Source of the DNA: Pseudomonadota bacterium
Lineage (GTDB): Bacteria > Pseudomonadota > Alphaproteobacteria > Rhizobiales > Rhizobiaceae
Assembly (NCBI GenBank): GCA_023388675.1
Contig: JAEWFU010000029.1
Location: forward strand, 1 to 9,176
Length of the DNA: 9,176 nt
Direction of reading: 5' to 3'
Position numbers and translations under genes: made by a program. Below the pieces are notes generated by a model. The model did not search any database. It was given only the letters and a program-made list of their open reading frames with translations, and was not told the origin of the DNA. Below are positions 1-7,242 of the stretch, piece by piece. How positions within the stretch are numbered: position 1 is the first letter of the stretch; every line of letters begins with the position of its first letter.

Positions 1-880
1 CGAAATCCCGCAAACTCTCCGGCATCTCGTCGTCGAACTCGATGCGGATCACCTGGCCCCTGCGGCGGCGTTTCAACGCGCTTTCGAACAGGCGCACCAG
101 ATCCTCCGCCTCCTCCTCGACCTCGATATCGGAGTCGCGGATGATGCGGAACGTCCCCGAACCCTTCACCTCGTAGCCTGGGAAGAGCTTGCCGATGAAC
201 ATGCCGACGACATCTTCCAGCGCAATGTAGCGCACCGTGCTCTTGCGATCCGGCAGACGGATGAAGCGACGGAGCGCGACCGGCAGGCGCAGAAGGGCCG
301 TCATCTCCTCGGCCTGCTTACGATGGCGCAGGTTCAGCGCAATCGAGAAACCGAGATTGGGAATGAAGGGGAACGGATGCGCCGGGTCGATCGACAACGG
401 CGTGAGCACCGGGAAAATCGCTTCGAGGAAGTGCTCGTCCAGCCACGCCTTCTCGTCTTTGACCAGCGCGGCGGCGCGTACGATCTCGATTCCCTCCTTG
501 CGCATCAGGCCGGTGAGCAGCGAATAGCTCTGCTGCTGGTCTTCCTGCAGGCGGCTGACTTCCAGCAACAGCAGTTCGAGCTGCTGTTCCGGCGTTCGCC
601 CGTCCGGGCTCTTGATGGCGATGCCTTCCCGGACCTGGCCGGCAAGGCCGGCAACACGCACCATGAAGAACTCGTCGAGATTGGTCGCGGAGATCGACAG
701 GAAGCGCACGCGCTCAAGCAGCGGATGGCAGGGGTTCTGCGATTCGTCGAGCACACGGCGATTGAACTGAAGCCAGGAGAACTCGCGATTCACGAACCGG
801 TCCGGATTGCCGTCGGGTGCCGCCGCCAGCGCCTGCATCTCGCCGGTAAATTCACTCGTTGCCGGTCTCAGTTCGTTCAT
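1..880 (-). CDS. ppk: Polyphosphate kinase 1, N-terminal part (3' end outside window)
   Basis: PPK1 reversibly transfers the terminal phosphate of ATP to a growing polyphosphate chain, usually at the inner face of the membrane. The first 293 residues are visible and read without a stop. They contain the PPK1 N-terminal signature REFSWLQFNRRVLDE (about 32-46), LSISATNLDEFFMVRVAGL (about 61-79), and the family-typical stretch FPVLTPLSIDPAHPFPF (about 156-172) leading into the middle domain. Full-length PPK1 is about 690-730 residues, so roughly 60% is missing, including the phosphorylated histidine and the C-terminal catalytic domains. The ATG at 878-880 follows a TGAGGAG ribosome-binding site with about 3 nt spacing. 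The gene diverges from the zinc-finger gene across a 158-bp gap. The family assignment is very firm; whether the gene is intact cannot be judged from this window. Confidence 0.96.
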   Translation of the reverse strand, partial: MNELRPATSEFTGEMQALAAAPDGNPDRFVNREFSWLQFNRRVLDESQNPCHPLLERVRFLSISATNLDEFFMVRVAGLAGQVREGIAIKSPDGRTPEQQLELLLLEVSRLQEDQQQSYSLLTGLMRKEGIEIVRAAALVKDEKAWLDEHFLEAIFPVLTPLSIDPAHPFPFIPNLGFSIALNLRHRKQAEEMTALLRLPVALRRFIRLPDRKSTVRYIALEDVVGMFIGKLFPGYEVKGSGTFRIIRDSDIEVEEEAEDLVRLFESALKRRRRGQVIRIEFDDEMPESLRDF

Positions 881-985
881 GATCTCCTCAGGGGGATGAA
901 GGTTTGCCAGGTGACACCGCGCCAATCTACCTCGTGGCAGGCTTTTGCGACAGTTTCATATCATCGACTTGCAAAGACCGGGTTT

Positions 986-1025
986 ATGCTGCAAACGCAG
1001 GCAATCCGCTTCGAGTTTGCAGCAT
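986..1025. repeat. Perfect 11-bp inverted repeat upstream of the zinc-finger gene
   Basis: ATGCTGCAAAC at 986-996 is the exact reverse complement of GTTTGCAGCAT at 1015-1025, with an 18-bp spacer. The right arm ends 2 nt before the GGGAG ribosome-binding site (1028-1032) of the zinc-finger gene. As DNA it could be an operator between ppk and that gene. As RNA it would be an 11-bp hairpin in the 5' leader next to the ribosome-binding site. A further TGCAAA at 970-975 lies exactly 20 bp upstream of the TGCAAA in the left arm (990-995). The repeat is seen directly; its function is inferred. Confidence 0.6.
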
Positions 1026-1038
1026 CCGGGAGCTTCCG

Positions 1039-1284
1039 ATGGCCGGCCACGCGATACCGCATTTCCAGAACGACGCAGGCCACGCCGCGATCGAGATCGG
1101 CGTGAAGGAATTCATGTGCGTGGGAGCCAACCCGCCCTTCGACCACCCGCACGTCTTCCTCGACATGGGCGACGACGCCGAGAAGGTCTGCCCCTATTGC
1201 TCGACGCTCTATCGCTACAATGCGGAGCTGAAGGCGACCGAAACCCTGCCGGCCGGCGCGCTCTACCACCCGCAGGCCGCCTGA
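1039..1284 (+). CDS. CHCC zinc-finger protein, NDUFS6-like complex I accessory subunit
   Basis: This 81-residue protein belongs to the zf-CHCC family, which includes the C-terminal domain of mitochondrial complex I subunit NDUFS6. In alphaproteobacteria such as Paracoccus this subunit is part of the purified complex. Zinc ligands are visible as Cys27, His36, Cys51 and Cys54 (C-x8-H-x14-C-x2-C), with the typical context EFMCVGANPPFDHPHVFLD and KVCPYCSTLYRY. The ATG at 1039 is chosen because GGGAG (1028-1032) sits 6 nt upstream and the length fits the bacterial family. An in-frame extension back to about 904 is possible, but it would run through the inverted repeat and adds nothing family-like. 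The stop is 6 bp before the monooxygenase gene, so the two are probably co-transcribed. The zinc-finger call is firm. The complex I role rests on family knowledge. Confidence 0.92.
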   Translation: MAGHAIPHFQNDAGHAAIEIGVKEFMCVGANPPFDHPHVFLDMGDDAEKVCPYCSTLYRYNAELKATETLPAGALYHPQAA

Positions 1285-1290
1285 GCCGCA

Positions 1291-2517
1291 GTGGACCTTC
1301 GCGCCGCGCCGATCGCGATTGCCGGGGCGGGCATTGCGGGCCTGACCGCTGCCCTCGCTCTCGCGCAGCGTGGCTTTAAGGTCAGGCTTCTCGAACGTGC
1401 CGACAGGCTGGAAGAAGTCGGCGCCGGATTGCAGCTTTCACCGAACGCTACGCGCCTGCTCGACCGGCTGGGCGTTCTTTCCATCCTGAGACCGATAGCC
1501 GTGCGAGCCGAAGCGGTCGAAATCCGCAGCGCGCGGACGCTTGGCGTTCTGGCCAGCGTTCCGCTTGGCGAGAAAGCTGTGCGCCGCTGGGGCGCGCCAT
1601 ACCTGACCGTGCATCGCGCCGACCTGCAAAGCGCGCTTCTTGCCGCGGTGAAACGGCAGCCCGCAATCGAACTTGCGACCGGCGCCGCCGTGCGCGATGC
1701 GGCGTTCCACGATCATGGGGTCACGCTGTCGATCGATCGCGAGGGACGGATCGAGGAACTGGGCTGCTCTCTTGCGGTAGGGGCGGACGGCGTCTGGTCG
1801 ACGCTGCGCGCGCTTGGCGGACAGGAGCGGCAAAGCCGCTATTCCGGTTATATTGCCTGGCGCGCAATGCTCCATCCGGCGACGATGACGGAAGACACGG
1901 ATGGCACCGTGCCGCCGAACGACCGCGTCACCGCGTGGCTGCACCCCGGTTTTCATCTGGTCGCCTATCCGGTTCGCGCGGGCGATGCGATCAATCTGGT
2001 TGCCGTGACGCGCGCGCCGGAGATGACGCGGCGCTGGTCAAACACGGGTGATCTTTCAAGGCTGACAGGCGTGATGGGCGGCGCCTCCCCTGCCCTCCTG
2101 CGGCTTGTGCAGACGGCAGACCGGTGGACGACCTGGCCGATCCACGAAGTGCCGCCGGGCGAGACCTGGACGTCGGAAGCCGGCATCGCCCTCATCGGCG
2201 ATGCAGCCCACGCCATGAGCCCCTATGCGGCACAGGGCGCGGCCATGGCGATCGAGGATGCAGTGGCGCTGGCGGCAGCCCTAGGGGGCGAGCACGGCAA
2301 CCTGGCCGCCGCGCTGTCTCTCTACGAACAGGCGCGGCGCAAGCGGGTCATGCGTGTTGCCGCGCGCGGCGCCTTCAACCGCTTCACATGGCATGCGCGC
2401 GGGCCGGTCGCCTTCGCGCGCGACAGAGTGCTCGCGCTGCGCAAGCCGGAAGCGCTCGCCGCCGACTTCGACTGGCTTTACGGCCACGATGCAGAGCAAC
2501 TGCCGGGCGGCGACTGA
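1291..2517 (+). CDS. FAD-dependent monooxygenase, salicylate-hydroxylase-like (substrate unknown)
   Basis: This is a 408-residue group A flavoprotein monooxygenase, the p-hydroxybenzoate/salicylate hydroxylase class. Such enzymes use NAD(P)H and O2 to hydroxylate an aromatic or similar ring in the cytosol. The FAD Rossmann motif GAGIAG lies at 12-17 and ends in an acidic residue in LLERA (about 33-37). The second motif is GADGVWSTLR (164-173, the DG motif). The third is IGDAAHAMSPYAAQGAAMAIEDA (302-324, the GD motif that contacts the ribityl chain of FAD). Length is normal for the family. The start is a GTG at 1291, because the Rossmann strand begins almost at once and the in-frame codons upstream run directly into the TGA of the preceding gene. 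No good ribosome-binding site is visible, which suggests translational coupling to the zinc-finger gene. The substrate cannot be read from sequence. An aromatic catabolic role and a quinone-ring role are both open. Confidence 0.9.
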   Translation: MDLRAAPIAIAGAGIAGLTAALALAQRGFKVRLLERADRLEEVGAGLQLSPNATRLLDRLGVLSILRPIAVRAEAVEIRSARTLGVLASVPLGEKAVRRWGAPYLTVHRADLQSALLAAVKRQPAIELATGAAVRDAAFHDHGVTLSIDREGRIEELGCSLAVGADGVWSTLRALGGQERQSRYSGYIAWRAMLHPATMTEDTDGTVPPNDRVTAWLHPGFHLVAYPVRAGDAINLVAVTRAPEMTRRWSNTGDLSRLTGVMGGASPALLRLVQTADRWTTWPIHEVPPGETWTSEAGIALIGDAAHAMSPYAAQGAAMAIEDAVALAAALGGEHGNLAAALSLYEQARRKRVMRVAARGAFNRFTWHARGPVAFARDRVLALRKPEALAADFDWLYGHDAEQLPGGD

Positions 2518-2586
2518 CGACGAAGCTGCCGCCGCCACCTCCATCGGTTGCGGCAACTTTCAGGGCTGAGGCAGCACTTCCTCGGC

Positions 2587-3390
2587 TCAGTGCAGAATCT
2601 GGCTGAGGAACAGCTTCGTGCGCTCGTGCTGCGGGTTGTCGAAGAACTCGACGGGCGTATTCTGCTCGACGATCTGTCCCTGATCCATGAAGATCACCCG
2701 GTTTGCAACCTGGCGGGCGAAGCCCATCTCGTGGGTGACGCAGATCATGGTCATGCCCTCCTCCGCGAGGCCGACCATCGTCTCCAGCACTTCCTTGATC
2801 ATTTCCGGATCGAGCGCCGAGGTCGGCTCGTCGAACAGCATGATGCGCGGATTCATGCAGAGCGAACGTGCGATCGCAACGCGCTGCTGCTGACCGCCGG
2901 AAAGCTGACCCGGATATTTGTTGGCCTGCTCGGGAATCTTCACGCGCTCCAGGAAGTGCATGGCGGTTTCCTCCGCCTTCTTCCTGGGTACCTTGCGCAC
3001 CCAGATCGGCGCCAGCGTGCAGTTCTCCAGAATGGTCAGGTGCGGGAACAGGTTGAAGTGCTGGAAAACCATCCCGACTTCGCGGCGCACCTCGTCGATC
3101 TTCTTCAGGTCGTTGGTGAGCTCGATCCCATCGACGACGATCCGGCCCTGCTGGTGCTCCTCGAGACGGTTGATGCAGCGGATCATGGTCGACTTGCCGG
3201 AGCCAGATGGACCGCAGACGACGATCCGCTCGCCGCGCATAACCTTGAGGTTGATGTCCTTGAGCACGTGGAAATCGCCATACCATTTGTGCATGGCCTC
3301 AATCTCGATGGCGACCTCGGTGTCCGAAACCTGCATCCGCGACCGATTGACCTCGATCTCTTCCGCGGCGACTGCGTTTTCAGTGGCCAT
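2587..3390 (-). CDS. aapP: General L-amino acid ABC transporter ATPase AapP
   Basis: This cytoplasmic ATP-binding subunit powers the Aap importer. In 267 residues all ABC motifs are intact: Walker [10 protein letters not shown] (60-68), Q-loop Gln110 in [13 protein letters not shown], signature LSGGQQQR (163-170), Walker [15 protein letters not shown] (183-196) and the H-loop His220 in CVTHEMGF. It is a typical polar-amino-acid ATPase of the GlnQ/AapP class. The chosen start is the ATG at 3388-3390, since AAGGGGA lies 5 nt upstream, the same arrangement as in aapQ. A GTG seven codons further out would place that ribosome-binding site inside the coding region. It is the last gene of the operon, 48 nt after aapM, and converges with the monooxygenase gene across a 69-bp gap that holds no clear terminator. 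Assignment as AapP rather than a generic ATPase rests on the operon context. Confidence 0.95.
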   Translation of the reverse strand: MATENAVAAEEIEVNRSRMQVSDTEVAIEIEAMHKWYGDFHVLKDINLKVMRGERIVVCGPSGSGKSTMIRCINRLEEHQQGRIVVDGIELTNDLKKIDEVRREVGMVFQHFNLFPHLTILENCTLAPIWVRKVPRKKAEETAMHFLERVKIPEQANKYPGQLSGGQQQRVAIARSLCMNPRIMLFDEPTSALDPEMIKEVLETMVGLAEEGMTMICVTHEMGFARQVANRVIFMDQGQIVEQNTPVEFFDNPQHERTKLFLSQILH

Positions 3391-3395
3391 GTCAT

Positions 3396-3402
3396 TCCCC
3401 TT
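3396..3402 (-). promoter_or_regulatory. Ribosome-binding site deciding the aapP start
   Basis: AAGGGGA on the minus strand, 5 nt before the ATG at 3388-3390. The upstream GTG alternative has no such element. aapQ carries the same AAGGGGA at the same spacing (5793-5799), which supports the shorter aapP reading. Confidence 0.7.
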
Positions 3403-3438
3403 TGTTGGCACTTCGGCCTGTTGTTATCGCGTCCAGGC

Positions 3439-4596
3439 CTATCGTCGATGGCCGGTGTCCAGCCGGCGCTCCATGTAGATGGAATAACGCGACATGCCGA
3501 AACAGAATATCCAGAATACGAACCCGGCAAAGAGCAGGCCCGACATCGGCGTCTGCGCCGACGCCCAGTTCGCATCCGTGAAGTTCTGGCGCACGATGCC
3601 CAGCAGGTCGAACATGCCGATGATGTAGACGAGGCTGGTATCCTTGAAGAGGCCGATGAATGTGTTGACGATGCCCGGAATGACCAGCTTGAGCGCCTGA
3701 GGCAGGACGATCAGCCCGGTTTTCTGCCAATAGCTGAGCCCCAGCGAATCCGCGCCTTCGTACTGGCCCTTCGGGATCGCCTGCAACCCGCCGCGCACCA
3801 CCTCCGCCATATAGGCGGAAGCAAACAGGGCGACGCCGATCAGGGCGCGCAGCAGACGATCGAAGGTCGTGCCCGCCGGCATGAACAACGGCAGCATAAC
3901 GCTGGCCATGAACAGCACCGTCACCAGCGGCACGCCGCGCACGACCTCGATGAAGATCACGCAGACGAGCTTGATGGCCGGCATTTTCGATCGTCGCCCC
4001 AGCGCCAGGACGATGCCCAGCGGCAGCGAGACCGCGATGCCGACGAAGGAAAGCACCATCGTGACGAGCAGGCCACCCCATTCGGAGGTCGGCACGTACT
4101 GCAGGCCGAACCAGCCGCCGACCAGCAGAAAGAACGCCACGACGGGAAACACCACGAAGAACAGCAGCGCATTCAGCGCTTTGTGCGGAAAGCGCGGGAT
4201 CAGCAGCGGCACGAGAAGGAGCACGAAGATCACTGCTGTCAGATCGACGCGCCATCTCTCCGAGAAAGTGTAGCGGCCATACATGAACTGCGCGAACTTT
4301 GCGTTGACGAACGCCCAGCACGCGCCTGACCAGCCATCCGGCTGGATGCCGCCCTGGGCAACGGTCGCGCAGACCGTGCGGTCGGTACCGGTCCACACCG
4401 CGTCCACGAACGCCCAGCGCAGGAAGTCCGGAAGAAACCACACGATCAGCAGCAAGCCGAACAGCGTCAGCGCCGTGTCGGTAGCCGAGGCGAAGAGGTT
4501 CGTGCGCAACCAGGCGCCGGCGCCGCGCACCCGGGCCGGCGCCGGCTGCGCCGCCGCCATCTCGGTACGAACGAAGGAGAGGTCGTGTTTCTGCAT
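3439..4596 (-). CDS. aapM: General L-amino acid ABC transporter permease AapM
   Basis: This 385-residue inner-membrane permease is the second of the two that form the Aap channel. It is longer than ordinary polar-amino-acid permeases (about 220-250 residues), as is typical for the Aap/Bzt class. The extra length is N-terminal: a first hydrophobic segment (about 40-58), a polar loop holding Cys76 and Cys93, further hydrophobic segments (about 117-160), then the conserved permease core (about 174-375). The cytoplasmic ATPase-docking EAA-type loop is visible at about 279-308, starting YEGADSLGL and ending [12 protein letters not shown]. It reads EGA where the consensus has EAA. The ATG directly follows the TAG of aapQ with no base between, and its GAGAGG ribosome-binding site lies within the last codons of aapQ, so translation is probably coupled. 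The loop with two cysteines is likely outside the membrane, but that topology is inferred. Confidence 0.94.
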   Translation of the reverse strand: MQKHDLSFVRTEMAAAQPAPARVRGAGAWLRTNLFASATDTALTLFGLLLIVWFLPDFLRWAFVDAVWTGTDRTVCATVAQGGIQPDGWSGACWAFVNAKFAQFMYGRYTFSERWRVDLTAVIFVLLLVPLLIPRFPHKALNALLFFVVFPVVAFFLLVGGWFGLQYVPTSEWGGLLVTMVLSFVGIAVSLPLGIVLALGRRSKMPAIKLVCVIFIEVVRGVPLVTVLFMASVMLPLFMPAGTTFDRLLRALIGVALFASAYMAEVVRGGLQAIPKGQYEGADSLGLSYWQKTGLIVLPQALKLVIPGIVNTFIGLFKDTSLVYIIGMFDLLGIVRQNFTDANWASAQTPMSGLLFAGFVFWIFCFGMSRYSIYMERRLDTGHRR

Positions 4597-5787
4597 CTAC
4601 CTCTCCACCAGTGCCATCTTGGCGTTGAACCAGTTCATGAAGCTCGACGTCGACAGGCTGAGCCCGAGATAGATCACCATCCAGATCGCCACCACCTCAA
4701 TCGCCTGGCCGGTCTGGTTCATCGTGGTCTGGCCGATCTGCACGAGGTCGGGATAACCCACGAAGACCGCCAGCGAGGAGTTCTTCGTCAGATTGAGATA
4801 TTGGCTGGTGATCGGCGGAATGATGATGCGCATCGCCTGCGGCACGACGACGAGCCGCAGCGTGGGGCCGGCGCGCAGTCCCAAGGCGTAGGCGGCCTCG
4901 GTCTGGCCCCGGCTGACGCCGAGGATGCCCGCACGAACGATCTCGGCGATGAAGGAGGCCGTATAGAAGGACAGCGCCAGATAGAGCGAAAGGAATTCCG
5001 GCTTCACCTGGAAACCGCCGGTCAGGTTGAAAGTGCCCTGCTGCGGAAACTCGAAAGTGACGGGGATGCCGGAGGCGAGCGCGGCGAGAACCGGCAGGCC
5101 GACCAGCAAAGCGATCACCGTGATCAGCGTCGGAAAGCGCTGCCCCGTCTGCATCTGGCGCCGGTAGGCCCACCGTGCGGTGAAGAACGCCATCACGATC
5201 GCGAGCAGGAAGGCAAACACGATCAGCCATGCCCCCTCCTCCCATATGGCTTTCGGCAGGAAGAAGCCGCGGCTGTTCAGATAGGACGTGAAAGGCAGTT
5301 CGATGCTGTCACGCGGCGCGGGCAGGACCGAAAGCACGCCGAGATACCAGAAGAAGATAACCAGCAGCGGCGGGATGTTGCGGAAGACCTCGACATAGAT
5401 CATGCAGATCTTGGCGATCAGCCAGTTGCCCGAAAGGCGCCCCACGCCGATGAGGAAGCCGATCACCGTCGCGGTGACGATGCCGCAGACGGCGACGAGC
5501 ACGGTGTTGAGCAGGCCCACCACCATCGCGCGACCGAAGGTCGAGTCGGCGGTGAAGTCGATCAGCGCCTGTGAAACGTCGAAGCCGCTTCTTCTGCCCA
5601 GAAACCCGAAGCCCGACGAAATGTTCGCCCGGCGCAGGTTTTCGACCGTGTTACCCCATATCCAGTAAACGGCCGCGGCCAGGATGGCGACGACCAGAAC
5701 CTGGAAGACGATTCCCCGGATTTTGGGATCGTTCATCCAGGATACGCGTGCGGAACCGGTCGCGCGCAGCGTCTCCTGCGATGCCAT
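4597..5787 (-). CDS. aapQ: General L-amino acid ABC transporter permease AapQ
   Basis: This 396-residue inner-membrane permease is the first of the pair in the Aap importer and is again of the long class. A first hydrophobic segment lies at about 24-45, followed by a polar loop. The permease core begins at about 87 (MVVGLLNTVLVAVCGIVTATVIGFLIG), with FRNIPPLLVIFFWYLG at about 135-150. An insert (about 155-250) holds extra hydrophobic stretches. The ATPase-docking EAA loop is clear at about 297-325: TEAAYALGLRAGPTLRLVVVPQ followed by AMRIIIPP. The ATG at 5785-5787 has AAGGGGA 5 nt upstream. It lies 78 nt after aapJ, with a strong hairpin between, and abuts aapM. Its closest relatives should be AapQ of rhizobia and BztB of Rhodobacter, judged from length and order rather than from a search. 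Confidence 0.94.
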   Translation of the reverse strand: MASQETLRATGSARVSWMNDPKIRGIVFQVLVVAILAAAVYWIWGNTVENLRRANISSGFGFLGRRSGFDVSQALIDFTADSTFGRAMVVGLLNTVLVAVCGIVTATVIGFLIGVGRLSGNWLIAKICMIYVEVFRNIPPLLVIFFWYLGVLSVLPAPRDSIELPFTSYLNSRGFFLPKAIWEEGAWLIVFAFLLAIVMAFFTARWAYRRQMQTGQRFPTLITVIALLVGLPVLAALASGIPVTFEFPQQGTFNLTGGFQVKPEFLSLYLALSFYTASFIAEIVRAGILGVSRGQTEAAYALGLRAGPTLRLVVVPQAMRIIIPPITSQYLNLTKNSSLAVFVGYPDLVQIGQTTMNQTGQAIEVVAIWMVIYLGLSLSTSSFMNWFNAKMALVER

Positions 5788-5808
5788 GTTGTTCCCCTTG
5801 TTTCGGTG

Positions 5809-5832
5809 CGGGAGGCGTACGTGCGCCTCCCG
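5809..5832 (-). promoter_or_regulatory. Intercistronic hairpin between aapJ and aapQ
   Basis: CGGGAGGCG (5809-5817) and CGCCTCCCG (5824-5832) form a perfect 9-bp GC-rich stem with a 6-nt loop. It lies in the 78-nt gap after the aapJ stop and is not followed by a T-run, so it is not a full intrinsic terminator. In transporter operons such hairpins commonly protect the upstream mRNA or partly stop transcription, giving more binding protein than permease. That is the likely role here, by inference. Confidence 0.75.
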
Positions 5833-5865
5833 TCGTTCCCGATGTGACGTCGGTAGGGCCGCAGC

Positions 5866-6894
5866 CTAGCGCAGCGGCGGCGCGTACTGGATGCCCCCCT
5901 TGGTCCAGAGCTGGTTCAGGCCGCGCGCGATCTTGAGCGGGCTCTCCTGGCCGATGTTGCGCTCGAACACTTCGCCGTAGTTGCCGACGCCGGCAATGAC
6001 GTTGACGACCCACTCGTTGTCGAGGCCCAGCATCTCGCCGATCTTCGATTCAGCTTCCTGGCCGAGGACGCGCTTGATCTCCGGATTGTCGGATCCCTTC
6101 ATCTCCTCGACATTGGCCTGGGTGATACCCAGCTCCTCCGCCTGGATCATCGCGAACAACGTCCATTTCACGACGTCGAACCACTGGTCGTCGCCCTGGC
6201 GGACGGCAGGCCCAAGCGGCTCCTTGGAGATGATCTCCGGCAGAACGACGTGCTCGTCCGGATTGGCGAGTGTCAGACGCAGAGCGTAGAGACCCGACTG
6301 GTCGGTCGTGTACGCATCGCAGCGGCCGGCCTCGTAGGCGGCGTTGGTCTCGTCGAAGCCCTGGAAGACGACGGGGTTGTATTCCATGTTGTTGGCGCGG
6401 AAGTAGTCGGCCAGGTTCAGTTCGGTGGTCGTGCCGGTCTGGACACAGATCGCAGCGCCGGAAAGCTGGAGCGCGGAGTTGATGCCGGGCAGCTTCTGCG
6501 CGTTGATCATGAAGCCTTGGCCGTCATAGTAGTTGACGCCGGTGAAATTGAAGCCCAGCGAGGTGTCGCGGCTCAGCGTCCAGGTCGTGTTGCGCGCGAG
6601 CAGATCGATCTCGCCCGACTGCAACGCGGTGAAGCGCTCGGTGGCGTTGGTGGGGGTGAACTTCACCTTTTCCGGGTCACCGAAAATCGCAGCGGCCACC
6701 GCCTTGCAGAAATCCGAATCGAAGCCCTTCCAATTGCCCTGATCGTCCGGCGCCGCGAAGCCGGTCAGACCGGTGTGCACGCCGCACTGCACAAACCCCT
6801 TGGCCTTCACGTCGTCAAGCGTGGCTGCCGAGCCGGCCGAAGCCGACAACGCCAGCGCGGCCGAGCCGAGGATACCCGTAACTAGCTTTTTCAT
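5866..6894 (-). CDS. aapJ: General L-amino acid periplasmic binding protein AapJ
   Basis: This 342-residue family 3 solute-binding protein captures amino acids in the periplasm and delivers them to AapQ/AapM. A signal peptide is evident: KK at 2-3, a hydrophobic core (4-19) and AGSAA before TLDDV, with likely cleavage after residue 24. The mature protein opens with the family-typical TLDDVKAKGFVQCGVHTGLTGFA, followed by GNWKGFDSDFCKAVAAAIFGD (about 53-73), TPTNATERFTALQSGEIDLLARNTTWT (about 80-106) and the C-terminal GVGNYGEVFERNIG (about 302-315). The start is the ATG at 6892-6894, because the signal peptide begins exactly there. A longer in-frame reading adds 39 residues of no recognisable character. 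It is the first gene of the minus-strand operon. The Aap system is a broad-specificity importer in rhizobia; the actual substrate range here is not visible. Confidence 0.96.
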   Translation of the reverse strand: MKKLVTGILGSAALALSASAGSAATLDDVKAKGFVQCGVHTGLTGFAAPDDQGNWKGFDSDFCKAVAAAIFGDPEKVKFTPTNATERFTALQSGEIDLLARNTTWTLSRDTSLGFNFTGVNYYDGQGFMINAQKLPGINSALQLSGAAICVQTGTTTELNLADYFRANNMEYNPVVFQGFDETNAAYEAGRCDAYTTDQSGLYALRLTLANPDEHVVLPEIISKEPLGPAVRQGDDQWFDVVKWTLFAMIQAEELGITQANVEEMKGSDNPEIKRVLGQEAESKIGEMLGLDNEWVVNVIAGVGNYGEVFERNIGQESPLKIARGLNQLWTKGGIQYAPPLR

Positions 6895-7028
6895 GCCCAC
6901 ATACCCTTTTCTCTGTTTCGGGGTCTTCGCCCCTGTTCGTTCAGTACGGAAGCAGCATTCCGCCCCGGCTCTGGCCGGAGCTCGGCATCGTTGCAGACGC
7001 GCGTGCTCCACCTCCCACTCACAAAGGT

Positions 7029-7057
7029 ATCGAAGGCCATTATTCAGCGCCGGTCAA
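7029..7057 (-). promoter_or_regulatory. Tentative promoter for the aap operon
   Basis: On the minus strand TTGACC (7057-7052) is followed after 17 nt by TTCGAT (7034-7029). The -35 element is good and the -10 is poor (3 of 6). It would give a leader of about 130 nt before aapJ containing the two hairpins noted for this region. It is weak evidence, recorded because no better candidate is visible. Confidence 0.25.
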
Positions 7058-7166
7058 GTGCGAATGAAACACGCCGCCCAATTGGCGACCGCACAGGCAG
7101 CGCTGCGCGTTTTATGGGCTGCGCCTGCCGCAATCGATGGCAAATCAAGCGCTTGTGCGCGTGTCC

Positions 7167-7215
7167 TATCGGCCACCGCTGCCGTGGCGGTTGCAGGTTT
7201 GCAGGCCAACCGATA
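7167..7215 (+). repeat. Overlapping inverted repeats before metC
   Basis: TATCGG (7167-7172) pairs with CCGATA (7210-7215). GCCAC (7172-7176) pairs with GTGGC (7184-7188). CGGTTG (7188-7193) pairs with CAACCG (7207-7212). The first and third pairings compete for 7210-7212, so only one can form at a time. TTGCAGG is repeated at 7191-7197 and 7199-7205. The repeats are seen directly. Stems of 5-6 bp can arise by chance in GC-rich DNA. Confidence 0.4.
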
Positions 7216-7235
7216 TGCGTTTGCCCTTGCAGAGA

Positions 7236-7242
7236 GAGGTGA
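7236..7242 (+). promoter_or_regulatory. Ribosome-binding site deciding the metC start
   Basis: GAGGTGA matches the anti-Shine-Dalgarno sequence well and sits 6 nt before the ATG at 7249. The adjacent in-frame TTG at 7246 would be only 3 nt away, so ATG is preferred. Confidence 0.7.

Noticed and set aside
931..957. Possible PhoB box before ppk (minus strand CTGTCGCAAAA, then CTGCCAC)
   Set aside because: The half-sites are 13 bp apart rather than 11 and each has two or more mismatches, so it is too weak to call.
323..1105. Plus-strand open frame of 260 codons at the left end
   Set aside because: It is antisense to ppk and then passes through the intergenic gap and the zinc-finger gene in another frame.
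2518..2586. Terminator between the convergent monooxygenase and aapP genes
   Set aside because: The best stem (2565-2571 with 2580-2586) has no T-run on either strand, and on the aapP side it contains a C-A mismatch.
2548..4329. Long plus-strand open frame (593 codons)
   Set aside because: It runs antisense to aapP and aapM, is full of His/Arg/Asp/Gln with no domain character, and its minus-strand counterparts are clear transporter genes.
4585..5574. Plus-strand open frame of 329 codons
   Set aside because: It is antisense to aapQ, with composition dominated by Arg/Asp/His/Gln; a shadow of the permease gene.
6979..7000. Sigma-54 type promoter (GGCATCGTTGCA)
   Set aside because: The distance between the GG and GC elements is 7 nt instead of the required 10.
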